Shown in pieces: positions 13,071 through 24,367 of a stretch of DNA of 64,000 nucleotides; positions within the stretch are counted from its first letter, which is position 1; every line of letters starts with the position of its first letter. This stretch comes from Hymenopus coronatus. Its lineage: Eukaryota > Arthropoda > Insecta > Mantodea > Hymenopodidae. Below the pieces are notes generated by a model that saw nothing but the letters and a program-made list of their open reading frames with translations, had not been told where the DNA came from and searched no databases. Where the stretch lies: assembly GCA_030762935.1 (NCBI GenBank), contig CM060900.1, forward strand, positions 284,724,284 through 284,788,283, given 5' to 3'. A program made the translations under genes and the position numbers.

Positions 13071-14196
13071 TTGTAAGTTAAGGTTTTATACATGCTCTAA
13101 GAAGTGCAATTTAGGCAGAGGGAAAGCCAGCCTACCTAGCTGCCGCCAGAAAATCACACATCAGCAGCAAACCAATTATTCTAAAGTCCTGTAGTTTTAC
13201 ACAAGACCAACACTGTTTCTCAAACTTTATCATTACAATGTTGTGTTGATTGTAAGCCAGCAGAACCTTAAAATTTATATTAAGAAAACTTAATACTGCT
13301 CATTAATGGGTAAGGAATTTTCTTTTCAGGTTAGATTTCCATGGAACAAGCTGAAATTGTTAACTTCTTGAGAAAGAATACAGAGCTAGTTTAACATGTT
13401 ACATCAGAAGATATTGATGAAGTACACATTGTAGAGAGCAGTTGCATGGTGGATTTTTTTCTTTTCTTTCCTTTTTTGCTGCGAAGTTTTCCTTCACTCT
13501 AAAAATTTAAGTACCAGGTTCCTGAAGTATTAAATTCTCTGAGCTCTTAACTGTTTTCACTAATTGTATATTATGTATATCACATGTGGTGTGTAAAATC
13601 AAGCACTAATAACTAATAAAAACAAAATTTAATTTTAATTGAAAAAAGCATTTGTAACAGTAAAGCAGAGATAATGTGAGCACTTTAGGTTGGGTTGTAA
13701 GTCATAAATAGTTATGTTACAATTGGTCAGTACCATCAACTTTTCTTTGGATCAAAATTTTTAATTTTTCCCAAAGATTATGAATTCTAACTTGAGTACC
13801 TTGTACTCTAAGTGTACCAAGTTTAGAGACACTGCCAGAATTTAACTAAAACTAAAATCAAAGGTGATGTATATTGATAGACTCTGAAATTAAGACATGC
13901 TTCTGAGGCACTAAATTTTAATTGGGTAGTTATTGGATGACTGAGGTGCTATCTTACTTTGAGAAATCTTTCATTTATAATTATAATTACATTGTGTTTT
14001 GTGATTAGTTATCTATAACAGTATTATCCTTTCAGATTGTAATAAATTCAAGAAATGTTTGTCATAAAATGGAGAATATGTCTTAAGTATAGCTGCTAGC
14101 AAATATTAATATATAGAAATAAGAAGCAATAAGTAATATAGATAAAATATTGTATACATGTGTGTTTAGAAGCTAAAAATCTGAATGTGTTGACAG

Positions 14197-14347
14197 GGTG
14201 ATGTGGTGCAGCATGTGAGTTATATGCGCACTCCGTCTGCCCATGAAATGCCACAACATTATATTTCTACACAGCTCATGTATCAACAATATATACGTGT
14301 ACAACAGGAAGCTTTGGGTGCACCCATACCTTATCACCTTACTCCAG
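14197..14347 (+). CDS. spen: split ends (spen) internal coding exon, Gln/His/Tyr-rich linker
   Basis: A 151-bp exon bounded by acceptor TGACAG|G and consensus donor CAG|GTATGT. It reads GDVVQHVSYMRTPSAHEM, then tyrosine- and glutamine-rich sequence (YQQYIRVQQ), and ends GAPIPYHLTP with one base left over, which joins the AA at the start of the 20878 exon to make a Glu codon. Codon use is more GC-balanced than the flanking intron. The segment belongs to the long disordered region upstream of SPOC. Identification follows from phase-consistent joining to the unambiguous SPOC exons downstream. Confidence 0.85.
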
Positions 14348-14564
14348 GTATGTGATGCTTTATGTTTTTTGTAACATCCTCATTATGTGACCTGGTGTCC
14401 TCATAGTGATGATATTAATAACTGTTTCATGGGGTTATCCTGACTGCATGTCATTGTTCAGTAACTAATGAGCTGGAGTACAATTGTCACATGTTTATTA
14501 CCTCTGGCAGAGGAGTGTGAACTGAAGATCACTAATAAATAATTACTACAGCACCAAGGACAAC

Positions 14565-15108
14565 TGAGGTGAACACAGAAGAATATCTTGCAAGAGAAAA
14601 GAAATTATTACCATGGGAAAAATCCAAAGACAGAGTCTTCATACTATACTATTTTAAACATTCTTTAAATAATATATATTGTATTCTAATCAAGCACAAC
14701 ATAAAAACTTTCCCCCACTGGAAGATAAAGCAATACCTTAGGCCAATCAAGGACCAACTCCATCTGGAATTCCAAGGAGTCTACAGAATTCCATGTGAAT
14801 TTGGGAAGGTATGTGTTTAACAAACTGGCCGAATAATTAGTGATTAACTCAATTATAATATTACTCCAGTCCAATATGTCTGCTATAACCTAACACATAT
14901 ATAAAATGAGCATAGTATCCTCTTTGGCAAAAAATATTGATGGTTGGTGTTTAAGGTCACTTAACTACTAGGTCATTAATGCTGTTCCTGTTTGACAAGG
15001 CCAGAGTATTGGATCTCATTCTCAAATATGATGAGAGATGATATGATAAAAAAGGCTATAGAAGTTAAGTTTGAAAGGAACAATTTTAATACAGGGAATA
15101 ACTTAATT
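14565..15108 (+). pseudogene. Penelope-like element relic, GIY-YIG endonuclease end
   Basis: The frame from 14569 gives IKQYLRPIKDQLHLEFQG followed by VYRIPCEFGKVCV, then in the same reading a stop and QTGRI. That is the start of a GIY-YIG nuclease (GVYRIPC.CGKVYIGQTGR) as carried by Penelope-like retroelements. From about 15030, IKKAIEVKFERNNFNTG matches the C-terminal block of those endonucleases (IREAIEI....NNFNR). The reverse transcriptase part is absent. Several stops make it inactive. A SINE starts immediately at its 3' end. Confidence 0.8.
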
Positions 15109-15352
15109 GCCTACCTCTGTAGTGTGGGGGTAGCATGTCTGCCTCACATTCAGGAGGACCTGAGTTTGAATCTTGGTTAGGGTGAGTTATCCAGAAAAGG
15201 CTTTTTCTGAGGTTTTCCCTTATTCTGAGAAGACAAATTTTGGGTAACTTTAAGCTCTATGGTCTCTGGAATCATTTGAGCATCATTTCACCGCACACAT
15301 TCATTGTTGGATGTGTCCTACCAAGTTTAGAATAAAGAAGAAGAAGAAAAAA
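15109..15352 (+). repeat. tRNA-Val-like SINE, copy 1
   Basis: The head resembles tRNA-Val: GTAGTGTGGGGGTAGCATG (box A region), CTGCCTCACATTCAG (anticodon-stem-like with CAC in the loop) and GAGTTTGAATC (box B). The body includes GGTTTTCCCTTATTCTGAG and CTTTAAGCTCTATGG, ending in an AAG/A-rich tail at 15333-15352. The stem bases no longer pair well, so this is a SINE and not a tRNA gene. Confidence 0.85.
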
Positions 15353-16330
15353 GAGGCTGGTTCTCTTGCAATGCAGAATTAAGAAATAAACCAGATTCCA
15401 GAATAAGGCAGATGCAGATATTGGAAACACCTTGACTTCAGCCAAAGACAGCAATGATAGGCAGCACTTAGACCAATCTTGTCACACCATCCTCCTATTA
15501 TTGTACAGTAATTTGCTTTGCTCTCCCTACCAGTGGCATAAATAGGTGACAATTGTACTTCTTCATACTATTCATATGGCTGATAATCCATGAATCATCA
15601 GTCTTCCATGTTGTTCAGCTTAGCTTGTATAGAATGAAATACCTGGACAGCAGGTAAAATGTTTGGTAGTTCTCTTTATTCTTATTGGGACAAAGCTGAA
15701 AATGTTTTTGTCAGCAAATAATCTTGATTCTTGCTAATCCTAGTATTCTAGTAAATGCAGTGCAAGAAATACATCGTAATGCTCAAACAAGAACTTAAAG
15801 GTATTATTAAATTATCATCACCATTGTTGTTATTGTATCCATTTTGAACACATCTTAAGTGCATGTATTGAGTAAATGTTCAAAGTGTGCACATGAACAA
15901 AAAACTAGATTAATATGTGCTCTAGTGACATAAATACCCAATAAAATTCCAAATCTGTACATGCAGCAGTTATGAGCTGTTTCACGCACACAGATAAATG
16001 GATGCAATGTTTACAATGATCCTCAGAACAAGCAAGAGATAAAAATCAGAGGTTGGCTTGTGACTCTGAAAATAGATGGTGCTAAGAAAAGTTTTCGAAG
16101 TTGAAAAGTTAAGTTTTATAAATCCGAAGGTTTATGTTGTCAGCATATATGCAATTATAAGTTATGTAAGAAATTGTCCTTTGGCATCATATTACACTAC
16201 AAAAATTTTATAAAATTGTATGAAATGGAAAATATTAATGCTTGACTTCGAAACAAAAACTTGAATGAAGCATCTGACTTGGAAAAAAAAAATCACTCAT
16301 CACAGATTGGAAAGTTATCATAACAGAAAA

Positions 16331-16561
16331 AGACCCACATTCAAGAGGTCCCAAGTTCGAATCATGGTTAGGGTAAGTTACACAGATAAGGTTTTAGGTG
16401 TTTTTTTCCTATCCTAAGATGACGAATGTCAAATAACTTTAAGCTCCATGGACCCTGATCTCGTTTGAGCATCATTACATTGATTTCATTCATTATCCAA
16501 TGTGACCTTTAATAGAATTTAGCAAAAAATAAAAAAAAAAATAAAAAAAAATAAAAAAAAC
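16331..16561 (+). repeat. tRNA-Val-like SINE, copy 2 (5'-truncated)
   Basis: It starts inside the anticodon arm (CCCACATTCAAGAGGTCCC), keeps a good box B (AAGTTCGAATC), and shares the body with copy 1 (CTTTAAGCTCCATGG, TTTGAGCATCATT). It ends in an A-rich tail of the form (A)nT(A)n at 16515-16561. Having two related copies 1.2 kb apart defines the family. Confidence 0.85.
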
Positions 16562-17704
16562 AATTTTGTGTAAGCAACAATATTAATAAGCCCTTACTAT
16601 CTTCTTCCTGCTGTCTTACTGGTACATGAGATCAAATATTGATTTTGGATGATAATGATGATAAAGCAGTTATGCCTGTTCCCAATAACCACAGAAAAAA
16701 TAAAAGAAATAAAAAGCTGGCATTATAATATTGAACAAGTGGGAAATATTCTTAAAGTAATACAATTTTAATATGATGCTCCTCAATTCAACTATAGTTT
16801 GGAATGTATAAGAAAATTTTATTACAGTACTTGTTATAGCACTGTACATTCAGTAATTTGCCTAAGAATGGAAAACATTAAGGAAACACTCAGACTAAAC
16901 TGTCCTTAACTTACTTGAATTTCATCCAAGCTTGAAATGAAATTGACAGTTATTTTTTCATACTCCAGTAAGATTGTAAATCCATACTTGCAACAGCTGA
17001 AAGTTTCAAGTATTCCAAAACAATGGTTGTTAGAAGATGAAAAGACCCTTATGGTGCATTTGAATTCAATTTGTTAAAAATCTTTAATAAACCTTTGTGA
17101 GTGGGAATATTTAATATAGTTACAGGCTAATATAAACTTAATTTATGTATCACTTTGATTTTTTGTTTGCCAATATTCTTTAGTCTTTGGCAAACTTAAT
17201 GTATGAATGTAAATTTTGAAATCCTTCATTATTCTGAAATAGAAGTGTTCATTAGAGCAAACTATGTAATAATCATAGTGGGCATGACAACCTAAGAAAT
17301 TAATAGGGTGTGCTAAGTAGGAAAATGAAAAATGAGAGGTTTTAAGAGAGTTTTACACATTTCTAACAGAGGATATGCAACTAAAGAATTTGAGTGGTTC
17401 AAAGAGGTTAAAATTATGAACATTATAAATAAAGTGTCTAAGCCTTAGGAAGAATGTACTGAATTGGATAATATCATTAATAGAAGCATGCAGTAGTGCT
17501 CAAAAGTATTTTGTAGAGACAAAATACAGAAGATAAATCTATGTATAACCACAACTAAAGACTTTGTCATAAATAAAAATTAACAATGGTTATGCAGGCT
17601 CAAAAATACTTTAAAGCAACACAAAGGCAAATAACAGTTATTATGAAGGACTATAAATGTTTATTTCTCAGCACTCAAAATTACATAATTGTATTACATA
17701 TAGG

Positions 17705-18960
17705 GTGTTTGTAAACTTCCCACACTCTGAGTATATTAATTTTTTCCTCAAATTGTATATGAATTGATTTGTATATTTATTATGCATACCTTTCCGAACA
17801 TGAAACCAATTTTTAACTCCATTTTTAAGAATTTCTCAATTTCTGAGATTAATTGGTATGCCATCATGTCAGTAAACTATTTTGCTTGAATTAGTTTTGC
17901 AATGTTCCAGTTTTCAGTAACTGCTGAAAAGGGTGACTATTTTCTTCCAAACATAAGGCTACATGTTTTAGAACACTGTTCATGTCAGTGTTTCACAACA
18001 ATTACTGAAAATAACCACCATTTTCTTGTAAACACAATTCCACACACCAGTGCATGTTCCACAACACTTTTGCTGGTGTTATTTTGGCAATATAGTTAAA
18101 AATTGCATCTTTGACTTCTTGCAGGGAGTGTGGGTTGCTACCTTATACTTTGTACCCTTAAATAACCCCACAGAAAGAAATCTAGAATGGTCAGATCACA
18201 GGCCATACATTTATGGAGATATTTGATTTCGGAAAAATTTCTTCAACATCTCCATGGATTTGTTTGCAGTATGACAAGTGGCACCATCTTGTTAATACCA
18301 GCTTCATGTTCATCCTCTTCCAATATAGCCATGAACAGTTCCATAATACCCCTATAGACGACACTATTGACTGTTTCCTGAAAGAAAAAGTGCTCAACAA
18401 TTCTTCTTGGCGATATTGCACTCCAGATGCTGATTTTTGTGAATGAAGTGGCACCTCATGGAAGACGTGTGGATTTTCAGTTGCCTTAATCCTAGTATTC
18501 TGGGAGTTAATGTAGACATTTAAATGAAACCATGCCTTATCCCCAAAAAAGGCTTATCAAAAATTGCTACATTGTTGCATGTGAAAGTATGGCAAGTTTC
18601 CCTAGATTGAGCAACCTTAGCTCCTGGATGAATTTTGCATGATGTGGGTTCAGTTTGGTTAGCTTAAGTGCTTTATGTAAGGATACAATTGATCAAATTT
18701 GTTGCGCCAAATGTCTTATCGATTTTCGTGGCAATGTAACCATTTGCGACTCAATATTATGAACAAAATCCTGTGTGACTACATTTAGTCTTCCATTTCT
18801 TTTTCTATCATCCAAGGAGCCTGGATCATGAAACCAGCACACAAGAGTATAAACAGCACTTTTACTTGGTGAGAGATCATTGGGAAACAGCCTTCTTCAT
18901 CTCTCCAAACATCTTTCATACGATTTGAACTCAAAATATGCCTCCAACATAGCGACATGC
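17705..18960 (-). pseudogene. relic of a DDE transposase (Tc1/mariner superfamily, 'DFFLWG' type), antisense
   Basis: On the minus strand the relic shows, in order, a block like FFFQETVNS (18360-18400 region), then QDGATCHTANKSMEMLKKFF (about 18210-18270), then SDLTILDFFLWGYLRVQS (about 18130-18175). The second and third catalytic Asp motifs of the family are therefore preserved, but in three different frames with stops. The C-terminal part reads down to about 17700, where GTGTTTGTAAACTTCCCACA may be the terminal repeat. It is long dead, in the intron and opposite to spen. Confidence 0.85.
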
Positions 18961-19599
18961 TCAAAAGCCATCATTTCTGATTATGATTCAAGGTCTCATT
19001 CTGAGCAATGCAACAGCTGCACTGACCTAAAAATAACATAAAGCCAATCTTCAAGGTTACAGCAATCTGCAATGCAAAGTTTGCCAGCTCATCAAATAAA
19101 ATACCCCAAGGGCAATTTTTCAAAGTATGAGTGTGGTGACTTTTCAAACACACTGTACATTTTCATCTATACATGTCTTGGCTGCCTACACTAATAATTC
19201 ATGGTCTTAATACACACAACTCATAATTTTTTTGTGTATTGATGACCCTCTGTCTATTTGCTACACTGTTATACTATTTGGTCTTCCTTTAGACCTTTCC
19301 TGTTAGCCATTCTTAATATTTGTCTCTGACATTACTCAAATAGTTTCCTATAGCTTTTATATATTTTTTTCCCCTTTTACAGTCAACATTTTCATAATTA
19401 ATATTTCCCCATCCAAGTGTTTCCATTTCTGCTGTCAAATTTGTTCCTTCCATATCTTTGTTTGGTTTCAATATAAAATAAAAAAAAAATAACAAAGAAA
19501 GGGTGACTTCTGTTTTTCTTGGGTTTAATATTTAGTTGCTTTAATGACTAAAGCATATCCTAATAGCACTTAGTCAATAAGTTTAGTCAAGTGCACTTG

Positions 19600-20420
19600 T
19601 GGAACATCACGTAGTGTTTTGTGAAATTCTTTTCTGTTTGAGTTTTTCTGGTGAAACATCTATCCAGCACATCCCAATCAATTGATTTAAGATCTGGATT
19701 GTGACTAGGCCACTCCAAAAAATTAGCCCTATGCTTCTACAAAACTTCCTTGACATGGCCAGACATCTGCTTAGGATCATTGTCATGTTAAAATGTCCAA
19801 TTATATGCCATATTTTTGTCTTCCATGAGGAATTATATTATTCACTGCCATGCTTAACAGTTCCATTGATTTTAATCAGAGAACTAACACTACTTTGTGA
19901 AAAATATCCCCACACCATGATGCTGCTTTCCTCCATGATTCATGGTAGGTGCCTGGTACTTATGGTCATTTCTCTTGTTGGTTAACCATTGGACATACCT
20001 TATTTGATGATAGTAAATTGAAGTTGGTTTTGCCATTCCATAGAATTTTGGACCAGTCACAATTGTCTATGTTGCATACTTAGTAAATGATTAACAAGGT
20101 TTTAGTCACATTTAACTGTCAAAACATGGACTTTTGCACTATAATTTTCCTCAAGACCATCAATATTGCAGAAGCTGACATTTCAGGAACAGTCACTGAT
20201 TCCCAACAAATTATTCAGTCACATTTTACTGTTGTTTTTCATGGCTAATCGCTTATGGGATTATTCTTTACTGACCCTAGTGTTTACAGAAGTTGACACC
20301 AAACACTCAAAGCTTCACACTTGAGCAGAAGAATTTCTATTTCAAATTTCAACTCATCTTTATAAACTCAAAAGCCGTTAGGAGACATCAAACCCCTTTG
20401 CAACAAAGGATTTAGCCTAG
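19600..20420 (-). pseudogene. Tc1-like transposase relic, antisense
   Basis: The minus strand reads GSSVVVWGYFS near 19940, HDNDPKQMSGHVKEVL near 19770 and FLEWPSHNPDLKSIDWDVL near 19690. These are the Tc1 blocks around the second Asp (HDNDPKHTS) and the catalytic SPDLNPIE(N)LW. The catalytic-region NPIE is changed to KSID, and there are stops and frameshifts. The N-terminal DNA-binding part is not recognised and TIRs were not located. Confidence 0.8.
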
Positions 20421-20877
20421 CCCTGATTCATAACATTTAAAACAGTTTATCTTAAATCAGTCAAATATACCTTGGTTTTGGGAATCGTTGTAAACAAATA
20501 GAAACATTAGAATCACTTAAATAAGCATTTCTTTAGATGTTGTAGTAATGAACTATCAGGGAACTGAATTTAGCTGACAAATGGTGTGCTTTCCTGCATT
20601 CATTTATTACATACAACCATGGCAAAGTCAAACAGTTTTCTCTCTGAACCACCTGTTTGTTTTACTGTAGCCTGGAGGTAGATACTCTGTCCACTTAAAT
20701 GACTTATACAGAATATTTTTGAGTACTAGGTTTGAGTGTAAAAAGTATGTTTAAAAACTATTCAAATTACTATATTAAAATTTAAGTAAAGGTAAAGAAT
20801 GTTGTGGAAATATTCTAAACATATTTTTTAATTAGAAATACTTTGCAGATGTAGGTTAATAAAGTATGTACTTTCAG

Positions 20878-21311
20878 AAGCTATACGCTCGTCCATCATA
20901 CCTCGCCATGAGGATAAACAAGAGTCAGAATCAGAAGAGGCACGTACAAGTCCACCTCTGGAATTGCGAAGGCCTTCAGCTGAGAATGCTAGCAGTGTTC
21001 CGCGTGGTGTTAGTACAGCGGCTCACAGCCTACAGTCTCCGCATGATCGTACAACAGACTCACCACAGGTGGCTACTGTTTATGTCCATCCAGGATCTCG
21101 CATGCCACATTATACTCCTCAGCAGCAACCTCCACCTCCACCACGTTATTATGATCCAGGAGCTGATCCTCCTCCTGCTCATCTGCGTACGAGTCGACAT
21201 CCATTGCCAGGTTCAGAAGCCCCTACTTCGCAGCCTAGACTACAAGTTGCTACTCCTCCACACGCCAGCCAAGTACCACCCCAGGCAGATTCATTGCTTA
21301 TGCTTCTTCAG
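20878..21311 (+). CDS. spen: split ends (spen) coding exon, Pro-rich linker leading into SPOC
   Basis: A 434-bp exon with acceptor CTTTCAG|AA and donor CAG|GTAGAG. After completing a split codon it reads AIRSSIIPRHEDKQESESEE, then a Ser/Pro/Arg-rich segment, a polyproline tract (QQQPPPPPRYYDPG) and ends SLLMLLQ. In SPEN proteins this LLQ directly precedes the RYPVMWQG start of SPOC, which is exactly what the next exon begins with. The 144 whole codons end in phase 0. The GC content is well above the surrounding DNA. This is the region where SPEN proteins are disordered, so the sequence itself carries few conserved motifs apart from the acidic ESESEE patch and the SLL.LLQ end. Confidence 0.95.
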
Positions 21312-21356
21312 GTAGAGTAAATGATTTATTATTTTGTTTCACCTCTGCCATGCCAT

Positions 21357-21357
<1 letters not shown>

Positions 21358-21396
<39 letters not shown>
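21358..21396 (+). repeat. (CAT)n microsatellite
   Basis: About 12 CAT units, starting 46 bases after the spen donor site at 21312. Confidence 0.95.
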
Positions 21397-21399
<3 letters not shown>

Positions 21400-23230
21400 T
21401 TACATTCTGGAGAAAAAATATTGTGTCCAGTATAAATGTCAATTTTGATATGGAACAGTGATAAATTAATGTTCTTGTTTCAATAAATACATGGAGACCT
21501 CAAATTTATAAGTTTCAAAAAAGGTTACAATAGGAAACATAAAATTATGTTAACCTAAAAGCAACCACATGTTATTTGAAAAGAACTTAATTCCTAATTA
21601 AAAATATGTCAAATATTTATGCTTCTATGGAGTCATAATACAAGAAACAAAACTGTTTAGAAAGCTCCTATTAAATTTAATGCAAGCAAATACACTAAAG
21701 CTTTATGGGAATGAGAAATGTTTACCTTAAATGTACTTGAGATAAAATCAGGGTTTGCATTTTTTCGTAAAGAAAAGTATAACTACTGTATGTACAACCT
21801 ATCTTGTTACAATACATATTGAATTAACTATTGCATTATTTTATATTAAGTGAGGTATGCAAATTATATCCTCTTGGCAGGACAGCCTAAAAAAAATTAA
21901 GTATAATGTAGTTAAATGTCATGTTAATAATTTCTGGGACTTTGAAATTCATTTTGATATATTGAAATTTCCTTAAAAACGATTATTTAATGTTGTCCTA
22001 AAAGGAGCAACATTTCAACTTATAAATCTAATACAATACTATATCTATAATCTGCTCACATTCTTTTCAACCAGCTGTTGTGAAAAAGAGGGTACAAAAG
22101 ACTGGTTCCTTCCTGAAGTGACACCCTTCTCTCTCCTAGAGGCCCTAGCCAAAAAGAAAACGGGCGGACTCTATGCTCCATTCTCCATCTTTCCCACTTG
22201 CTGGCAGAAAAGAATGTGAATAGACTATATTTGTACTAGTATATAAGTACATAAATGTTAGGAATGGATATGGAAGAAAACAACTGTTCGAAACTGGCTA
22301 CTGCAGTAACTTCATACACTTTGTGCCATTGCATAATTAATGAACGTGCATTAGTTTTATATATCTTTTCACACATAAACACAAACCATGTATAAACAAC
22401 TTTGTTGATTTCCTCATCATTCATCAGCTCTTATACTTCTGCATTGCGGAATAGAAGAATCTGACTGGATACTCTCCTCTCTTTTCTTTCAGCCATAATA
22501 AATGTTGGAAGCTTACATGTACTGATTACTTCACTATATCCAATTTCTTTACATCTTTATCAACTTCTAAGATTTTTAACCTTTCCCTTAGGGAAAACTA
22601 CTTTCTTTTACCTTTCCTTACTCCAGTGATTGATTGTTTAAATCAGTCCTCCTCTGAGTAGACTGAAATTCCCATCTTATATGTAGGTTAATATCACATG
22701 AGACTACAATAAGCAGGCAAAGCAAACAGTTACCATTTAATGGCACCTTTTAAACAGACTGCAGGAATATGAATGCCATTCAACTTTTGTTCTTTTACAA
22801 CTTAAGCTGTGGCAAAACATGGTATGGTCAGGCAGGAACAAGCCACTTCACGTGCAACATTCTACACTGTAATTGTTCAGTAAGTCTCGAAAACATTTCA
22901 AAAATTCATTCAATCTGTCATATATTCATTAAGGGGAATTTATTATTTTGATTATATTGACATTACTATTGTATTGACATTTATACAATTGAAATGATTT
23001 AACATAAATGCTTATGGACATACAGAAGGGGATTTCAGTCTTATTCATTGAACTTAAATATTTGATACAGAGGCATTAGTAAGAACAGTATGTAGTTGTA
23101 CTTAAATTGATAATACATCTGTTTTGAAGATATCTGTAATGGCAGTTTGCTTCTTGGGAGACCTCCTTTGAAGATCTTGTTCCACAGATTAATTCTGGTC
23201 AGTGTTGCTCAGGGAATTCACCTTCAAGGA

Positions 23231-23293
23231 ATAATGATGATGATGATGACAATGACAATAATAATTAATAGTAATGATGACAATGACAACTAC

Positions 23294-23330
<37 letters not shown>

Positions 23331-23340
23331 GTAATGATAA
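23231..23340 (+). repeat. (GAT)n/(AAT)n compound microsatellite
   Basis: GAT triplets grade into GACAAT and then a clean AAT run of about 14 units. Confidence 0.95.
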
Positions 23341-23749
23341 AAATCACTATCTCCACCTCCTCCTCCTCTTCTTGTATTTTCCAGTTTCATAATATTCAAA
23401 GTAATATTTTAATTGAGCACATTACCATCATATTATTCATAATGCTGAAAAGCAACTGAAGGAACTTTTAAAATTGAATTTCAATCTTAAGCTTCAATTG
23501 ATTCTTCCTCAGGATATGAAATTTGGAGTTTACAAATTCTTCTGTGGAAAAACTATTGCTAATCGTCTCTGCAGATACTGAATTCAAAGTTTGCTGTGAA
23601 TATCCATTGCTTGCAGGATACTTATTTTTAATTTTTCCATTTGGTCAGGATATACTATGTGGATCAATGACTTTCTAAACTTGAATAGTTCAGACTTTCT
23701 GTACTTCTCCACAGCTACAAATGCAGTTGGGAGAAAAGAAATAAACACG

Positions 23750-24209
23750 TCGTGTTGCTTTATAGACTAATATTATGCTGCTCTTCTTCGATATTCCATT
23801 GAAATTTGATCAAAAACTCCCAGTGTTTCAACTGTATACATTTTCGATTCCACCAATGCTTTGCATATTCATTCCATTCTTTAATTACCTTGAATGCTGT
23901 CATAGCAGTTCTACTCTTTACATTCCACTTCCTCCATGTGATTTCTACTTGCATTACTTACTCTTACTGCTAGATAATTAAATGTCTTTACTACCTCTAA
24001 CTATGGTCCTTTCAGATTCCAGCATTCATTTTTTTCTTTGTTAATTTCTTTTTTTTTTTTAACTGCAACTCTTAATTTATTTATATTTCCTCGAATTTCC
24101 CCATAATTTCTGTATTTCATTAATTCTCTTTGCAAGCCTATTACAGTTACAGCCCCTATCATTAGATCATCTGCATTCAGCAATCCTGGCGTCTCCTTGT
24201 TCATTAATA
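23750..24209 (-). pseudogene. LINE reverse-transcriptase relic, 3' half (antisense)
   Basis: The minus strand reads KETPGLLNADDLMIGAVTVI at about 24130-24200. This is the RT active-site block (normally YADD, here NADD), followed by LQRELMKYRNY and, near 23960, a KTFNYLAVRVS block like the K.YLG segment of LINEs. Together with the 25394-26000 segment it forms one minus-strand LINE copy. The piece between RT motif A and this motif C is missing and is replaced by mariner and Tc1 sequence. Confidence 0.75.
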
Positions 24210-24367
24210 TGAGGGTCACTACAAAAGTTTTGAAATACAAAAAATCTAAACTGGATAAAATCACCTTGACTGCTGGAGCTTTTCAAAGTATTCGCCACCA
24301 CATTGTAAGCACTTTCTCATTCTCTCAAACCACTTTTGAAAGCACTCCTCCCACCCATTTTCATGTA
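24210..24367 (-). mobile_element. mariner fragment, C-terminal end with one TIR, antisense
   Basis: It starts after a TA (24208-24209) with TGAGGGTCACTACAAAAG, a mariner-type terminal repeat, and closely matches the mariner at 55392. On the minus strand it encodes FQKWFERMRKCLQCGGEYFE, the classic mariner transposase C-terminus. The homology stops at 24367, where a Tc1 terminal repeat begins. Confidence 0.85.

Larger units (their letters stand above)
761..14196 (+). other. spen intron 1 (13.4 kb) and its contents
   Basis: Donor GTAATT at 761; acceptor TGACAG ends at 14196. Recognisable contents are an antisense tRNA-like SINE head near 1500, a 20-bp direct duplication at 4882-4921, a degenerate antisense repeat copy at 7650-8160, a tRNA-like SINE near 9820 and a DDE transposase relic at 12500-13070. 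Trinucleotide microsatellites lie at 7761-7785, 8323-8370 and 8436-8459. Between these (about 1600-4880, 4930-7380, 8470-9800, 10110-12480 and 13080-14190) I see AT-rich sequence with no recognisable gene. Another small exon of the rapidly changing linker could hide here and would not be recognised by eye. Confidence 0.6.
14348..20877 (+). other. spen intron 2 (6.5 kb) and its contents
   Basis: Donor GTATGT, acceptor CTTTCAG. It contains a Penelope-like endonuclease relic directly followed by a tRNA-Val-like SINE, a second 5'-truncated SINE copy near 16.3 kb, an antisense DDE transposase relic at 17.7-18.9 kb and an antisense Tc1 relic at 19.6-20.3 kb. The stretches 15360-16320, 16570-17700, 19000-19580 and 20420-20870 are AT-rich with nothing recognisable. 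Confidence 0.7.

Noticed and set aside
15109..15180. Possible functional tRNA-Val gene
   Set aside because: Acceptor and anticodon stems do not pair and a conserved non-tRNA body plus A-rich tail follows; a second copy 1.2 kb away shares the body. It is a SINE.
20866..21315. 149-codon ORF overlapping the 20878-21311 exon in another frame
   Set aside because: It is a shadow frame; the spen frame joins upstream and downstream exons in phase and leads directly into SPOC.
21353..21396. CRISPR-like regular repetition
   Set aside because: It is a trinucleotide microsatellite; no array of spaced repeats exists anywhere in the window, and the DNA is eukaryotic.
23147..23459. ORFs rich in Asn or Ile
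   Set aside because: They are translations of the (GAT)n/(AAT)n microsatellite.
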